Assembly (NCBI GenBank): GCA_026419785.1
Contig: JAODTK010000223.1
Coordinates: 62,001-126,000, forward strand
DNA: 64,000 bases
Origin: Sclerodactyla briareus
Lineage: Eukaryota; Echinodermata; Holothuroidea; Dendrochirotida; Sclerodactylidae
Direction: 5' to 3'
In this document: positions 20,665-33,717 of the stretch, in pieces
How positions within the stretch are numbered: the first letter of the stretch is position 1
Layout of the letters: the number at the start of each line of letters is the position of its first letter
Notes under the pieces: model-generated
Databases searched by the model: none
What the model was told of the DNA's origin: nothing
What the model saw: only the letters and a program-made list of their open reading frames with translations
Position numbers and translations under genes: made by a program

Positions 20665-22260
20665 TCCACTGTCATTCCCAGCAACAATTCAATTCCCCCC
20701 CACTAGCCCCAAGTGACATTGTGATCGGTTGTGGTCCATTGCTACCTGTCCCTGCCGTCCGACTAGTGACTCGATAGATTTACACAGTTGCAAGTTTGTG
20801 AGAACATTGTAAAAGTCACTGCACGGAATAATTTTCATCGTGTGTTCCATCAGTAAAAATGGGGGCCGACTGACAAAACGGGGTGGGTCATTGTAGCATT
20901 TTGTGTGTACCTGGGGGAAGAGACCCTATTGCGCGGCCCTGCCAGGTCCCCTCTGTTGCCAACGGGAGTGAGATTCTTCTTGGTCACATTCCTACGAGGT
21001 GGCAATCTCTGCCCTCCAACTAGCTAGCCTCAAGTTCACACTATATTGGAGTTATGTGATCGTTCAACAATTTACAGAAAAGAGTTCTTACAGTGTTCCA
21101 TCACGAAATGACGCTCAAAAATTCAGCAAGCTGTATACAGCATTCCTTGTACTACTTGTTCAATTTCATTTCTGCATTGGCGTCCAGTGAGATTTAGTTG
21201 CCGTCATTGTTTTTTCTAAATTCTTGACCAATGGGAAGCCCTGTTGTAGCGAGTGAGCCATGGTGCCATACAAAACTGCCTAAATTGAATCAACAGCATA
21301 CAGCTGATGAATTGTTAACCTTTCCATCTTTTCGATTTGAAAATTTGAACTATTATCCACTCAAGTTTCTTGTGAAGTGAATGCTAAACTATGAGAAATG
21401 ACCCACAATGCACAAGTGACCTCAACCAGCTGTTCTCGGCACAACGGAGTGCCATTCTGGGACCAAAATGTTTGAGAATGGTTATGATGAGTATGGATGA
21501 AGGCGAGTGTAGTAGAATGACTGGTATTTGTGTGACCATTTATCTTGATTTTTAAAAATCCACTTGTTGTCACAGGTTTGTGAACAATCTTATGTTTTTG
21601 TTTTTTTCTTGACATGTGCCAACATGTTCAAAATCAGCAACAATGGCAAAAACTGTTTGCAATTTGCATACAACTTGAGGCTACAGTATAGCTGATGTAT
21701 GTACAGACAATATTGTAGTTACATATGCTACCCGAAATTTACGCAAGTTCATCTGCGTAATGGTGTGCACTTCAGCATAGTCATTCGCAAAAAATTATGA
21801 CAGTGCGTCTGTGTGTAAGAGTGAAATTCAAAGGGAAAAAACTTGCTACACATAGTTTGAACCATTCACATCCTCATGCTGACTAAGGCTTGAGCACTGT
21901 GCCAGCGCCGCACGAACACTGACAACAGTGCACACCAGTACGTGAACAATACTCTGTACACCCTGTAGGTTGACAAATATGGTGTTGCATGTGATGGTAT
22001 GCTGATGCGGCCCTGTTTTTTGCCTAGCATTGCATGAACACTGCGCAAACAGGCTGGGCTAACGAGGTAGCACCGAAATGGCATGCCTCGTCTCATGCAG
22101 CACATTGCACTGATACTAGAAGACATGCAAGAAGTTTCCAGGCAGCAGCACTGTGTTGAGTATTCATCTGTATCGTTCGAAATACGAATGTATGCTGACA
22201 TGCTACAAATCTTGTGCACCCACAAGGAATGTGAATATATAAATAAATCCACACTTGCTC
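20665..22260 (+). other. Probable 3' UTR of clathrin light chain
   Basis: Non-repetitive sequence follows the stop codon. The first canonical AATAAA I noted downstream is at 22,242-22,247, which would give a UTR of about 1.6 kb. An earlier variant signal or a shorter transcript cannot be excluded. Short open frames in this interval have no motif. Confidence 0.4.
22242..22247 (+). terminator. Possible polyadenylation signal AATAAA
   Basis: AATAAA sits within TATAAATAAATCC and is followed within 20 to 30 bases by CTCCAATGTGACGGG, a weak GU-rich element. This is a candidate only. Confidence 0.35.
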
Positions 22261-25075
22261 CAATGTGACGGGATATTAAAATTTTTGTTCTATGTATATT
22301 TTATGTGGTATAATTAGTTTCTATGTTCTTACTGCCCCATTCCCCATAAAATCTTTCACCTGCATAGTAATCATTATATTGTTATCAAAACTGTCCCACA
22401 CTCACATCAGCTGACATTCAATTAAGGATTATTCTTTGATAATGATCATGCTTGACTGAAGAATTAGAAGAAAGTGAAAGTTTGTAGCTAAACAGGATTC
22501 CTAAATAATCTCAAGAAAAAAGAGAGATGTCTGTGTCATCGGAGAATTTGTTTGCATGGGAAATAATGTAAATATAGCACAGAAGCTTACACCATTGTTG
22601 AAAATGATTCCAGAACTAACCCACTGTCTTTAGTTACTTTACTGCCGGTTCCATTTTATCTAGTATAACTCGGAAAATATTAAACTCTTTGCAATTAATT
22701 GATCTAATAGTTGGTCTGTGACTTAATGGAGCTGCTGTAGGATGGGTGCTCTAGCTGTAATTTCATCACAGGGGTCTTAGTTTGGGGGTGGGGGGACAGT
22801 GGAGAACATACTGTCCTTTTCTTTTCCATAGATTTTTGAATTTGATACACTCCAATGGTCGTTCTTTCCCCCACTCTTCGTTTTCTTTCGTCACTATTAG
22901 TTTGAATCTATTGTCACCCGGTTGATTCCTGTGGTTGTCTAATATTTAGTAGATTTCAGATTATTTAACAAAGATTGTGGATAGTCATACCTTGTTTACT
23001 GTTCATCTCTTCCGTGTTCATCTCCGTGTTACAAAGAATTTCAGTTTGGTGAGCTTGTTCAAGTCAATTTTCCATGAGAGCATTTTTGTCTCGCCTGAAC
23101 TTTGTTCAAAGGAGAGGACCCTAGCTCTTGGTAACTTGTTGGGTGTGTGTCTGTCTGTCCGTCTGTCCATAGGTGCCGTTCGATATCTCCTGAACCGTGA
23201 AAGGCCATCATGCTGGGACCTTTTTGTGGGTGTGCGCGGTTGACGAGTTGCGATGTGAATCCACAGTTCGTCCCGAAAGACCATACTCATTGCATAAATT
23301 GCATATTAATGAAAAAAGTGGACCGGGAGCTTGGTACAAGATATTCTCTTGATCGGTAGAACGATGGGTGCCGTTAGGAGATATATAAAAAAATATGAAG
23401 CGTACACGAACTGATTAGATTCCTGGCATGGAATATGCTAATTAAGTAGTCTAATTTGCATGATTTCTGTGATATTTTTGAAGTTTTTTTTTTTCGAGTG
23501 GATTGTTGACGAACTCGTGGAATAGAGAGGTTTATCTATAAGTCCCAATGGAATTACGTAGGGACGAGGTTGTTACCAAGGTTCAATCAATGTTACTTAA
23601 TTCGCATTTACGTAGTTCTAATTATTGTCATAATTTATGCAGATTCTAAAGTTGGTTGAGTCCTCATGAAACTTGGTGGAGAGGGGGGTACACCTCGATC
23701 CTGATAAATTTAACAACATTGCAAAGGTCACTTTTTTTGCGAACAATTATGTTGCGGTTTGTGGGAGATTGTGTTTTTTGGAATTTGGTTAAATGGCCAG
23801 TAACAATTGGAATGAGTGCAGATAGGGTTCTCGTAGAGATTGGTCATGGTATTTTTTGGGTTCAGTGGGATCAAACGAAACAATCTAAAGGACCGAGGGT
23901 CAAAAGGTCAATGGTCAGTCTTAAGGAAATGTGCTTATTTAGGAGTTACAGGGCAAAGAAAGAAATAAAAAACTGTCAATTTGTGGATATGTGATAGTTC
24001 TCTGTCTGCTACATAGACAAAACCAACTCTTGCTTCGGTCTGACACTTGCGTAATTCAAGTTCACGGGGCCAAAGGTTTTAATACCTTTGGGGCGATAGC
24101 ATAGGGCATGTGTGCCTGACTACATAATGCTTTGGGGCTTGTGCATCACATTGAGGGCAAGCCTTTTCAATAAAAACCGTCATGTCAAAGGTCATCCGAG
24201 GTCAAGAAAGTGCCAAATAATAACATTTTAGCACTCATTTCTGGTGACTGTGCGATATGACTGAAATTCTGGGACTTGCTGCATATGATCAAAGGTAACA
24301 TTTTCCATAAAAAACTGTTATGTCATCGAAAGGTCATTCAAGGTCACTTATGGACCAAAAACTGTCAAACAATAACATTTCCTTGCAACAACCTCCAGTG
24401 ACGGTATGCTACCTTTTCAAGAATGGTTATAGTCTTGGGGGCAACCCAGATGAACAGCATGATGCTGAAATCACTATTATTATAGCATGCTATCAAAAAC
24501 AAAATGTTGCAGTTTTACTCCATTCCAACCCCTCAAGCATGTTATTTCCATTCATATTAACTAGTATTCCAATCTGTGACAGACAGAAATTTCATATATT
24601 GTCAAAAACCTGCCTTTTTACCTTGAGGTTCCCTTCTGCCTGTCATAACCTGTTCTGGGCCCCCTACACTGAGTATAAAGTGGAAGCTCAGTTATCTGTA
24701 ACTTCCAGGACACCTATTCAAGAATGAAGGGTTTGTCATTGTTGTACACTCCTGCAGTAGCTCTGGTGTGTGAGATAGGGGGGAGAGTAACTCCCTTGGG
24801 AGGGCTGGTATTAAAGGCAAGCTTATGGGTGACATGAGGATTTAACAGAAAAAACTTTATTAGATTGGCCCAGTTTCCAATATGCGCTGGGGTCTACCTT
24901 TCGTCTCGCCAAAATGTTAACATTGAATCAGGTCACTAGGAGTTTGTCAGTGTGTATAAATTTCTTGATGTGGTTCACAATTGGTCCTGAGATAATGAAG
25001 TGAGAAAATGGGTAAACAGAAAGTTGTTTATTGTCTAATTTGCATAATTCAGGCAGTCTTAGTCACATTTCCACA
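22261..25075. other. Gene-free interval with diverged repeats
   Basis: No exon recognised. About 23,080-23,300 contains a TTTTTGTCTCGCCTG...GTCTGTCTGTCC...CGATATCTCCTGAACCGT block that looks like the start of a dispersed repeat. 23,400-24,360 has recurring phrases (ATTTGCAT, CTCATGAAACTTGGTGG, AAGGTCA), typical of an old tandem-derived repeat. The 24,320-24,727 open frame shows no family motif. Confidence 0.5.
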
Positions 25076-25079
25076 AAAC

Positions 25080-25285
25080 TTATATGGTAGACATTGTCAA
25101 TAATCATTCCTTACGGATTTGGAATTGGTCACTGAGTAGTAGGGTTTTGTTTTGTCCAAAGGCTAATACCAGAATCTTAAACAACTCATTAAATGCCTGG
25201 TTAAATGTTCGCATGGTGACTAATCGATGAAAACACGGATCGCGTACGCAAGCGAGATAACTGGGGCGGTCGCCTTGTTTCGGGC
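25080..25285 (+). repeat. Dispersed repeat end, copy 1
   Basis: It shares with 27,640-27,840 the order GTAGACNTTGTCAATAATCA, GGTCACTGA, AATGCCT, GCATGGTGA and finally ACTGGGGCG(G/A)TCGCCTTGTTT. Both copies end near CGGTCGCC/GCGATCGCC. It is probably the terminus of a repeat of about 2 kb that spans the phrases seen upstream. Confidence 0.65.
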
Positions 25286-25899
25286 GGTCGCCAACGGGGT
25301 GTGGGGTCCAGGTGGCACGTTCCCCCCCCCCTCGAAAACCGTGTGAACCCCCCCCCCCAAGTTTTTTTTAAAATTTGTGATTTTCGAAAAAATATTCTGT
25401 AGTCCGTATTCGACTACCAGTTGATATAGACCTGGCTAATTTGTTTGTTTTTTATGACAAGGAAGTCAGTAATTGTTATGCAATTTGCCTCGCAATGCAC
25501 TAAAAAGTGTACAAATTTCCGTGCTTTCGCCCGCGCCGCGTGTTATTAGTGGTGGAATCCGTCCCGTTCTCTCTTTGCCCGTCTCCCTACATCCCCACAA
25601 GCTCTAGCTATGTCAAATGTCTGCCTCATTGGCCCCTAGCTTATATATTCCTGAGTGAAAATATACAACATTCTCATTGACCTTGAAAACTACAATCAAC
25701 CTCTTTTGAGTTATTAAACCCTTTACTGAGCCTCTTGTCCGGTTCTTCCCCTCTCAACCACGCGCAATTTCGAACTGCAGTAGCCTAGGCTATCAGACTG
25801 CTTAGATTTTCGACGCGTGTTTTTGTCATGGAGCTATATATCACTCCCAGGGAACTACTACTCGGAAGTTCCCTATGGCACGAAGTTTATATCATGGTT

Positions 25900-26450
25900 G
25901 GGAGAGTAGAGCTAAAGGTGGCTAAATGTCCTAAATTTTTGCTGGATCCTGATTTCTTCAGATGTGCCCTGGAAATACGGAAATTTTTGCGCACTCCAAC
26001 GTGTGTACCAGTAGTAAGGAGCAGTAATTGTAACATTCTGGCCCCAAATTCGGGCAATGATAGGACTGAAGTCCGATAAAATGTCCAATTTTCCACCGAT
26101 TACAAAATTTGTGATCCTTCATAAACTGGCCCATATTTGAGCTTTGGTACACGCAGCCTAAATCGCCCCGGCAAGGTCCATTTCCGGCCAACTTGGGGTT
26201 TTGCACAACCGAAAATTTCTTGTACGCTGAAAACTAAAATCGGGGCATCGATAGGACCAGATTCCGACAAAATGTCAAAATTTTCCACCGATTACAAACT
26301 TTGTGATCATAAAATTCTCATGTTTGAAGCTTGGTACCCGCAGCCTAAAACGCCCGGAAAAGGCCATTTCCGGCCATCTGGGGGCTTGCACAACCACAAA
26401 TTTCCTTGTACGCTTCTCGCGTCAACCATGGTGGCGCTCCGCTTATATAG
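25900..26450 (+). repeat. ~190-bp tandem repeat, two clear copies plus a partial
   Basis: Units share AATTTTCCACCGATTACAAA, TTTGTGATC, GCTTGGTACNCGCAGCCTAAA, GGCCATTTCCGGCCA and GCACAACC. Clear copies are at about 26,080-26,265 and 26,270-26,430, with a partial one before. Overlapping open frames on both strands follow from the repeat and are not genes. The last unit leads into the TACGCTTC...GGCGCTCCG motif and a poly-C tract at 26,484. Confidence 0.7.
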
Positions 26451-26539
26451 TATATTCTTGTGCCCTCTGGAAAATGTCTGTGCCCCCCCCCCCCTCCCCC
26501 AGACGAAAAGTCTGGTGACGCCACACTTGTATTGATTCC

Positions 26540-27560
26540 TTGCCAGAGGAATCTATGTAGTCACCCACGTGTGTCTGTACGTGCTTGGTGTGTGTGTGTG
26601 GCTTCTTTTGTGAACAGTACAAATCGGAGGACGCAAGGTTCCAATTGGTCTCATACTTGGTGTTGATCTCAATGATATTACGAGTGGGCGAGGCGTTGAG
26701 TGAGAACCTACAAATTTAATGTGTGTCTGTGCATGTGTGTGGCTTTTCTCTCGAACGCGATTAGTGGCAGACGTAAGTTCCGATTGGTCTCATACTTGGG
26801 TGGTAGAACACCTATAGTCAGTGGATAAATGATGCCTATTATTTCTAGTGTTCATCTCATGGAGGAAGACCTAAAAATGTAATGTGAACACCTTCAAAGT
26901 CGAAGACACAAAGTCTGATTGGTCTCATACTTGCGTGATTGATCACCTGTAGTGTGTAGATGATGCCTATTGTTTTTAGTGTTATCTCATGGTGACGTGG
27001 TTGGCACATAGATGCAGGATATAAGGTAGATAAGTGATTAGATTTTCAGCGTATAAAGATGTAATCAAGTTGTCTTATTGAATAGTTAAGCGAAATTTCA
27101 AACTCCGTCGGATTTTCCCGAAACTCAGTGAATATTGGTCTACCTTCAGTCTCAAAACTTTTAATAAAGATTCGGTCAATGGAGGTCATTCAATGTTGTA
27201 CTATTTGCTGATTTATGCAAAATCTTGGAAGTTGGTTGCATTTTCATGAAACCCTGGTGGGATGCATGACCTTTAGTTCCGAACTTTTTTTTTCATGGAT
27301 TAAGGGGTCACTGGAGGTCATTCAACGTGTCTAATTTGCATGAGATTAGCATTATTTCAAGGTTGGCGGATTCTCATGAAACTTTGTAGGTATGGCTTAC
27401 CTTTACTCTCCGACATTTTTAACTGAGACTGGAGGTCATTCAGTGTGTCTATTCTGCATAGCTTATTCCAAAGTTTGTTAGTGTTGAAGCTGTGGGTATG
27501 GTCTACCTTTAGTCCCCAAATATTTTAACACTGGGGGTTTTATTCAGTGTGTATAACTGC
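26540..27560 (+). repeat. Diverged ~100-240-bp repeats (TCATACTTGG; GTCATTCAGTGTGTC)
   Basis: Two nested families: GATTGGTCTCATACTTG recurs at about 26,645, 26,785 and 26,920, and GGAGGTCATTCA(A/G)(T/C)GTGTCTA with CTCATGAAAC recurs at about 27,185, 27,310 and 27,430. No coding potential is seen. Confidence 0.6.
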
Positions 27561-27639
27561 TTCATTCATGCAAATGTTCAAGTTCGTAGGATCCCCAAAG
27601 AAATGTATAGGCATTTCGATCTTAACTCCACGAAAACTT

Positions 27640-27845
27640 GTACTTCGTTGGTAGACTGGTCAATAATCAGTCCTGAATTTGAAATAATGGTCACTGATTA
27701 GTGAGCTGTTTCTGTTAAATGTAATACAAAAATCTGAAAGCAACACATGGAATGCCTTGTAATTGTTGCATGGTGATAATAGAAGAACCACTGATCGTGC
27801 AACCAGGCGAGACACTGGGGCGATCGCCTTGTTTATTCCTTGCCG
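27640..27845 (+). repeat. Dispersed repeat end, copy 2
   Basis: This is the partner of 25,080-25,285, with the same block order ending in ACTGGGGCGATCGCCTTGTTT. Confidence 0.65.
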
Positions 27846-28425
27846 TCAGTCTGTGCGCGGTGTGTTTCGGTGTGCGTGTGACACCCCTTGTCAGAACTTA
27901 CTAACAAACAAAAACAGGTACAATGCAAATTAGGCACGTTGGTTGCTCATGTGGAGAGGATGAATCATATTGCTTTGGAGCCAGTTCAAGGTCACCCAAG
28001 GTCACGACAGAGCGAAATTCAAAAAACCTTGTCAGCACAAATGTCTCATGATGGCAAGTATCTATTAAGTACATATTATGTATGTGGGTTACACATGGTG
28101 AGGATGAACCCTATTGTTTTGGTGTCATTCAAGGTCATCGAAGGTCACCCTAGGCAATCCTATATCTTGGCAACGGAACATTAAGAGCAATTGGTGTCAT
28201 GGGAAGTTTTGTTGTCTAGGTGAAACTGCATCTGTTGACCTCATTTGACCTTGTGACGTCGGGGTCATTCTTTCGTGACTATCGACTGTTTGTTGCAACA
28301 AACCAAATAGGTCAATTGCACTAACGTACTAAGACACTGATATATTACCGCTATATCACACGATAGGCTCTGTAAAAGGGTAAACCAGCCTCTAGATCAA
28401 AGATAAATTACTATTTCTTTCTCAG

Positions 28426-28625
28426 AATCTGCAGGAGGCGACGAAACACATCACAAGAACAATCCCCATAAATCCCAAGTCCCCTGCACGACAGCAGATC
28501 CGGAAATTCGAGACCAAGAGATTGCTAACCACAACTTTCTGCAAGAACAGCCACATTTAGAAAAGCGCCTGGTGCTCGCTGGAACCAAGCCAAGAACCCC
28601 TCGCGTGCGACGCGTCTGTCACTGA
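28426..28625 (+). CDS. Possible 3'-terminal coding exon, unknown gene
   Basis: A strong-looking acceptor (ATTACTATTTCTTTCTCAG) is followed by about 66 codons without a stop, ending at TGA (28,623-28,625). The peptide is hydrophilic, with segments such as DPEIRDQEIANHNFLQEQ and HLEKRLVLAGTKPRTP, and has a basic C-terminus. Base composition is more balanced than in the flanks. I do not recognise a family, see no upstream partner exon, and the frame could be chance. Confidence 0.25.
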
Positions 28626-29357
28626 TACCGTTCTACCACTCCGCCAGCAAATGATAAAGTCCGCTTATACAAGTTATACTTGCTGGTGATGGCTGTTCTA
28701 AATGTTCGTAACCTATTTCCAACAAGGGCATGGTCGCATCTATCTGTATGATGGCGAAAATGGTAGGAGCCTCTTACAATTAGGCCCGCTAAAAAGAGCG
28801 CCACCATAGATCTGTGCAAACGTCAGAATTGAAATATCAGCAAAAAAGGTTTATCCCACCTCACCGCATTTCAAGTTTCATCCCAAAAAATTTGGAATAT
28901 CATGTTCTGGACTCGGTCAATCATATATATCATTTTTCGTGTGAGAGGATTGTTCCCATGAACCTTTTTTCCAGAATCCAATTATCCAATGGAGGAACTC
29001 ATTAAATGTTGGACTACTTGCGCAATGGGCGTTCTCCTTTAGTTTGTCTTAATCAACCCTTGAGGCTGGGGAGGTTCAAACGCACAGCATTGACACTTCT
29101 GCCTTCTCAGAGGTAACTTAGAACCCGAAATGTTTATTAAATGACACATTGCGTACACTCGAAGCGGTGACGTCACGTCACACTCCATCGAATATCACTC
29201 AATGTGGTCGCCGTTTCCGGGAATAGCCGCATGCCAGAGAGAGCGCTGTGTGAACACCGAAACAGACGTGATGGGCAGACTTATATGATATGTTGGCCCT
29301 TGAGGCCGGGATCGCTTTAAACACACCACGGCAGAAGTAGGGACACCTCTTTTAACG

Positions 29358-29432
29358 GATGTTGGCACAATTGGTAGAGCCGTTCGGCCCTTCCACCCCG
29401 GAGACCAGAGTTCAAATTCCTAGTCGGGTCAT
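29358..29432 (+). repeat. tRNA-derived SINE head
   Basis: TTGGCACAATTGGTAGAGCCG resembles a tRNA D-arm/A box, and GAGTTCAAATTCC, about 45 bases later, a T-arm/B box. The acceptor and T stems do not pair well enough for a functional tRNA. The tail continues TCGGGTCATCTTTTGCGTCTGCTATGAC. I read it as a SINE with a polymerase III promoter. Confidence 0.65.
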
Positions 29433-30085
29433 CTTTTGCGTCTGCTATGACATACCCCCACCCAACATTAAGGTACGCCACAAAGGCATCGCCTTGTTCC
29501 CGTTGTACTTGGTGGGGAAGGCATAGCAGAGTGGCGAATAGGTGCAATATCCAGGTCTGCACCCTTGCTGGGCCTTGAATAAGTTCGATCCTTGCAAGTA
29601 TACCATCAAGAAAAAGTCCTCTGCCATGAATAACCGGTTCTCGAGGGTTACTAGCGACCATAATCGAGTATGACCAAGAGTTAAATACCTGGAGCGAGTC
29701 CATTTGAATATAGGGCTTTGACTTTCTATGTTGTCAAGGTGATTCGGGTCACACGAAGACACGTGCTGCCCGAACCGAAAGTCAAAGAATTTGATTTTCT
29801 TGCAGAATCTTTTTTCTATGAACATTATTATCCAGTGGCGTACCCCTGGGGGGGGGGGGTTCAGAACCCACCCATCCCATGACCCAAACAAATGACAATA
29901 ATTTCTTAACGAAAAAAAAAACTAATTTTGTGCAGTTTTCAGTTAGAGGTTTACAGCAGCTCTGTTCTTTAGCAACATAGTGCAGCAGCAATGGCGGTTA
30001 GGGGCCCTAAATTGTACCTTACTTGCAATGAGAGGGTGAGGCCATTCATGAGAGCGCACTTCCCTTGGGCTTCCGCCCTAACCAC

Positions 30086-30136
30086 CCTCCCACCCCCCCC
30101 CCCCCCCCCCCCCCCACCCCCCACCCCCCCCCCCTA
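30086..30136. repeat. Poly-C tract
   Basis: Several C runs separated by single A or T bases. Pro-rich and Gly-rich open frames on the two strands are artefacts. Similar tracts occur at about 41,538-41,566, 48,210, 48,840, 52,919, 53,137 and 61,527. Assembly length here is unreliable. Confidence 0.85.
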
Positions 30137-30139
30137 CTT

Positions 30140-32100
30140 CCCAGCCAAATCTTACGGTTCGCGCCTGTACTATCCTACTAACAAAAGCAATTTGCAAATT
30201 TCTCCCGCCCATGCTTCTTACACGTGGATGAGATAACATAGGTATAGCACAACCGAATGAATAACAAAGTACAGCATGGATTCGTTTTTCTTGGGTGGGT
30301 GGTAACAGTTTACTGGTCCGTGAAGGGGGAGGGGGAATTCCGATTGTTACCGACGACTCGGTTTCCAACTGTGGAGCCTATACGGCCCTTGCGAATCTGA
30401 TCACTATCTAAATTATATATTAATACTACTTACATTTTTTCGGGCGCGGGGGCATGTTTTGGACCCCTTAAAGGGCCGGCCCACCCGGGCAACTATAATG
30501 ATTTTCCATTCGTTTGCTACACGATTTATTTTTTTTTTCTTTTTTTTTTTAAAAGGGGATTTTCAGGACCAGGACGGAGAGGGTTCTGCTTGGTGGTAAC
30601 AATTGTCATGAATATAGACCTTATCACAATACCTTCTCAAGACGAAGGTGTTCGAAAAAAGCCTCATTCCAAATGATGCATATCGAAAAAAGGTAGGAGT
30701 CGTAGGAAAATCGGTGAGCTCAACGTAAAAGGAAACAGGTGATTCAAAACGCCGGAAGGGCTTCAACATTGGAATGGTTTGGCAAATAGTCGAATCAAGT
30801 CCTCCATCCATGCGGTCAGGGTTTCAGCCGTAGATTAATAGGCCCGGTATTAATCGGCATGAACCAATAATATTGGATCGTTGCACGACACGATTATCGT
30901 ATAGTGTGAACCGGCCCTTTATACGTGGGGAAATCCAATGTTTATAACTAGGCCCATGTACCCGCAACAATATTCGCCAAGAAAGGGTCGCATTGCGGAT
31001 TAAATAGCATAGAATTCCTCGTACCCTCACCTATTCCATGATTCCAGCCGGGGGATCTATTTGGGAAAGTCGAGGTGGGGTGAAACACGGGGCTGGATTA
31101 TGGCTGTTCGACCGTGCCTTTTATGATGACTTGTATGAATGTCTCAGACTTGACACTCTAGGTGACATTATCACGGTTGAAGAACGGTTTAAACCAAACA
31201 ACAAAAATACTCGCTGGCGGACTGAGCGTAACAAATTGATAGGAACGCTCGTGCGTCAAGTGTCAATGCCATAATTTTTCTACGACACCGGCATCTAGAA
31301 GGAACTTGTCCCGAAAAGCACCAGACTCGATAAGAGTTGAAGCAGTATTATTCCGCTCTGTGACTGCTTGTCTATACTGCGATTGGCGAGAGTAGCCTAT
31401 AAGCCGGGGGGCCAACAGACGTTGGCATAGATGTGTGTTTCTATTGTGAAGTAGTGACGAACGTCAAGAAGAGTTGGTGATTGAGCGAGAAAGGCGTCGA
31501 AGGCGTTCTGTTGTGCTTCCTGATTTTTTTGTTCAATGCAGGGAACTTTTCAACGCTCGATCTATTCACGGATTCGGTGCATCGGTAATAGAAAGAAGAT
31601 ATATCCTTACTTCTTGTTTTTAACTTATACATGATGAACGTGTTCTATGCTCTCATTGACGCCTTACTGTAGTAGACCTGAACGCCTGGGTCAGTTGGAT
31701 TGCGTGTTCCCTTTATGCGGCAGAGCAAGAGGCGAAGAATATATTTAATTTCCGGGAGCCGACGTATGTTGCAGCTCCGCTAGTCCACCACCGCGAGCCA
31801 ACTGTTTGGTTTATGCCTCTCTCCATGTTCCGAGTTCAACAGCAAGCAAAATGAACTCAAATGTAGGTTTTCACCAAGGCGTGAAATTCGAATAATTTCG
31901 GACCAACGCATATGGACGTTTCGTTTCCAAAGGATGCATTTTGTCAAGCCAGAAATGAGTGATTCGGCTATTATATATTTTATTACGTTTTTCAGCATAT
32001 GGGAACTAATGTCTGCATGACCACAATTTGTCCTGAACAAGTGTTCGTGCAAAGATACCATCATGAGCGTAACTTGTAGTCGAAGAGTTCCGCCCTTTGG
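30140..32100. other. Interval with no recognised gene
   Basis: A T-rich homopolymer lies at about 30,527-30,552. A roughly 78-codon frame at 31,038-31,274 (+) looks protein-like in composition but matches no family I know. The part after about 31,780 could include the 5' end (signal peptide or upstream exon) of the LRR gene, but I cannot resolve it. Confidence 0.4.
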
Positions 32101-32127
32101 GACCCGAGGTCCCGGCAGCTATTCCGG

Positions 32128-33717
32128 GTGACGTATTGGCGTTGTCTCTGCGGGTTCCAGAACCGTTCGAGTCTAACCGTCGAGGACTCTGGGCGTCCGG
32201 TTCGTACGACAGAACTGGGCAGAACAACCATTAGCCATAGAGGGGAAGGTACTTGTGAAAGCCTGCTGAATCTCACCACTGTGGATGAAACGATAAAGCG
32301 ATATCGACGATCCCTGCCGAACGTCGGGAACATTCCGAGGTTTAAGAGAGCCTGCACCTAGTGGTATCAACCAGGTCAGGAGATTGAGACTATGCATGCG
32401 CTGGTCTGTCTCGGTGATGACTTGTATTTGTACGGGACTCCACTGGATATGATAAATGCACTCACCTTCCAAACGCGCGAGCTTAGAGGAAACTCTAATC
32501 TTAAAGAAATGCACTATCATAGTGACGACGCGCCTTTTTGTCGAGTATAGTGATTATTACTATCTATCTTATCAGGTAACTGGCCTCGAAGATAAGTGCT
32601 CAGTATTCAGGAATGTCTGGGGAGATGAATATCCTGGAGGCTACACGACAAGATATAGAGTCATGATGACGGTGGCCTTCGAAAATCTAGCAAATTGGTT
32701 CATTAGACCTGAGTGGAGATGGAGAAATCGATTTCAAACGGTGAATATGTCGACATTCAGGAACTTACCGACGCTGGAGATTCTCGATCTGAGCTTCAAC
32801 GACATTACGTTTAATCACGAATTCGCCTTCGCCGATTCTAACGAATTTGCCATTCGTTACTTGAACGATAACTCCATATCGATGGTCACCTCGTCCTATG
32901 TTCAAGAACCTACGACGGTTAGAGGAAACTGCGCCTGGGCAGTAATAACATCCAGGTCATTGAAGAAGAAAGTGCATTCGATGGCCTCCCGAGAATGAGA
33001 TCCGGTGCTCTGCCCAATACTCCGGTGAATGTGACTGCAAGATTAGGAGGTTTATCGGGTCATATCGGACCATGCGATAGAAACATGATGGGCGGGCTTG
33101 CCAATCCCCACCGTATGAGAGAAACAGCACTTGCCAACTCAGTGACGCGGAATTCAGCCATTGTCGTCATCCACCACCACGCCTACCAAACCACGAACGG
33201 AACGCCTATGATATCCAGTAAAGGCCCACTGTGGGCAAAGTCGACCCGATCTCGTTGTCCACAAGGGAATCCACATTGGCTCATCGATCAAATGGTAACG
33301 TTGGTTGGTCCAGTGACAGAGTGAATGCCACGACAACAACCATGGTCCAGTGCCCATGATAAAACCCATCGAGTACCGCCGTCCCAGGCGGGATCCAATT
33401 CCAAGACATTGTTGGGCTTTCTTGCGGTTCTCGTTCTTGTCTCTGCATTAATCATAATGATACTCGGTTTCGTGCCGAAAGGAAAAAGGATAGACTCCTG
33501 AGAGGGGCATCGGGGTTGCGGACATGAACGTGGGAGTCTGTGACTGTGGCGGAGATGGAACAGGGACGAAGACTCTGCCGACATCGTCCAAGGAGATAAT
33601 TATTTGGCTCTCCTGATGGAAAATGTCCTGCGACAGGTTAGAGGTCAGCGGAATGCCGACCGGCAACACAGACAGTTCAGCGAGGCCAATATCGAAAATG
33701 AGGATCTTTGGATTTAA
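32128..33717 (+). pseudogene. Leucine-rich-repeat single-pass membrane protein, frameshifted
   Basis: Pieces read in order: an LRRNT-like cap (about 32,140-32,230); LRRs including LLNLTTVD and GNIPRF, then FENLANL, FRNLPTLEILDLSFNDI and LNDNSISMV, and a shifted LRRLEEL-like unit; a cysteine-rich LRRCT (about 33,020-33,160: ECDCKIRRF and CQSPPYERNSTCQLSD); a 23-residue hydrophobic segment at about 33,410-33,480 (FLAVLVLVSALIIMILGFV) followed by KGKR; and a hydrophilic tail ending in TAA (33,715-33,717). This is the plan of an extracellular LRR receptor with a short cytoplasmic tail. No TIR or kinase domain is seen. At least five frame changes are needed, from decay or assembly errors. An upstream signal-peptide exon is not identified. 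Confidence 0.75.

Noticed and set aside
30078-30368. Glycine-rich and proline-rich frames
   Set aside because: Created by the poly-C tract at 30,086-30,136.
32995-33369. Separate small genes suggested by frames on both strands
   Set aside because: The + strand pieces are shifted parts of the LRR gene (LRRCT region); the - strand frames are their shadows.
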